DNA of 6,185 nt from Microcaldota archaeon (lineage in GTDB: Archaea; Micrarchaeota; Micrarchaeia; Micrarchaeales; CABMGC01): assembly GCA_021850955.1 (NCBI GenBank), contig JAJZKH010000048.1, positions 1-6,185 on the forward strand, in the 5' to 3' direction. The notes beneath the pieces are model-generated. The model saw nothing but the letters and a program-made list of their open reading frames with translations. It was not told the origin of the DNA and ran no database searches. This document shows, in pieces, positions 5,584 through 6,185 of the stretch. Both the position numbers and the translations under genes were made by a program. Each line of letters begins with the position of its first letter. The first letter of the stretch is position 1.

Positions 5584-6185
5584 ATGAAAAGTTTGGAAGA
5601 TTCTGAAGCAGACATAATTGCTTTAATGAATGATAAACAAGAGATTACTTATAACGAGCTTAAAAAATTTTCATCAGAAGTAGACATATCAGAGGAAATA
5701 TTAAAAAAAAGCCTTACTGAACTTGAAAAAGCAAAAGCAATAGCTTCAAGGAATAGCGGAGGCATACTGACCTATTATATACTTCAAGATAAGCAGCTTC
5801 TAAGAAGAATAATGGTGGTCGAAGACGATAAAAATATCAATCAATTGATGGCACTTTCAATAGGTAGGGGCTTTGATATTACTCAAATAAATGATGGAAC
5901 TGAAGCAATACGAAGAATTAGATTTGAAAAGCCAGATCTTGTAGTTTTAGATCTTATGCTTCCTGGAACTGATGGTTTAGAGATATGCCAAAAGATAAAA
6001 AGTGATTCACAATTAAAGGATACTATTGTTATAATCGTCAGTGCTATGGACGCAACCTCGAATAGATTTAAGGGAATAAAATACGGAGCTGATTATTATA
6101 TACAAAAACCATTCGATCCGACAGAACTGAGAAGTTTAGTTACTATATTTTTAAAGAAAAAAGGCAAAAAGTTCGATCCTCTTAT
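5584..6185 (+). CDS. Response regulator: N-terminal winged-helix-like domain fused to a CheY-like receiver domain (3'-partial)
   Basis: The frame opens with ATG at 5584 and runs to the window end without a stop (200 full codons visible). Residues about 7-68 look like a small winged-helix DNA-binding domain: three helices (ADIIALMND, TYNELKKFSS, SEEILKKSLTELEKAKAI) and a wing ending in TYYIL. A receiver domain follows from about residue 74. It has the acidic pair E80/D81 in IMVVEDD, phospho-acceptor D123 in VVLDLMLPG, switch serine S153 in IIVSA, and K175 in the IQKPF motif. All residues needed for phosphorylation are present. A phospho-relay-controlled transcription factor is the simplest reading. 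No histidine kinase is visible. The order DNA-binding part then receiver is the reverse of most bacterial regulators. The visible end, a Lys-rich stretch after the last receiver helix, may be close to the stop or lead to another domain. Confidence 0.85.
   Translation, partial: MKSLEDSEADIIALMNDKQEITYNELKKFSSEVDISEEILKKSLTELEKAKAIASRNSGGILTYYILQDKQLLRRIMVVEDDKNINQLMALSIGRGFDITQINDGTEAIRRIRFEKPDLVVLDLMLPGTDGLEICQKIKSDSQLKDTIVIIVSAMDATSNRFKGIKYGADYYIQKPFDPTELRSLVTIFLKKKGKKFDPL

Overview
The window is about 6.2 kb of AT-rich, gene-dense DNA that reads as archaeal. The evidence is a Sec61-gamma/SecE translocon subunit of the short archaeal type, an NFACT-R (Rqc2/NEMF-like) protein, a pilin-like protein with Glu at +5, AT-rich TATA-like boxes close to start codons, and GTGAT-type ribosome-binding sites that would pair with the 3' end of archaeal 16S rRNA. 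The pilin-like N-terminus, the short spacers and two multidomain proteins present only as single domains recall small-genome DPANN archaea (ARMAN/Parvarchaeota/Micrarchaeota-like). That placement is inference and needs a search.

Layout. (a) 3-1026, plus strand: a pilin-like membrane-anchored protein, possibly cut at its 5' end, followed 13 nt later by a stand-alone protein that looks like the C-terminal 'AAA-associated' domain of NitT/TauT-type ABC ATPases. (b) 4325-1012, minus strand: a tightly packed run of SecE, stand-alone NFACT-R, a fused double-domain ABC permease, and its ABC ATPase. The ATPase ends where family members often continue into the AAA-associated domain, and its 3' end overlaps the 3' end of the separate gene for that domain on the other strand. 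(c) 4407/4431-4718, plus strand: a small unrecognised protein divergent from secE. (d) 5462-4722, minus strand: a DltE-like short-chain dehydrogenase/reductase, convergent with (c) with only 3 nt between stops. (e) 5584 to the window end, plus strand: a winged-helix-like N-terminus fused to a CheY-like receiver domain, still open at the window edge.

How the genes fit together. The permease, ATPase and AAA-associated protein are best read as one importer-type ABC complex of unknown substrate with no substrate-binding protein in view. SecE and NFACT-R both act at or near the large ribosomal subunit (protein translocation and ribosome-associated quality control). Their linkage to the transporter may be simple co-transcription. 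No tRNA, rRNA, CRISPR array or mobile element was seen, and no gene-free stretch longer than about 125 bases exists.
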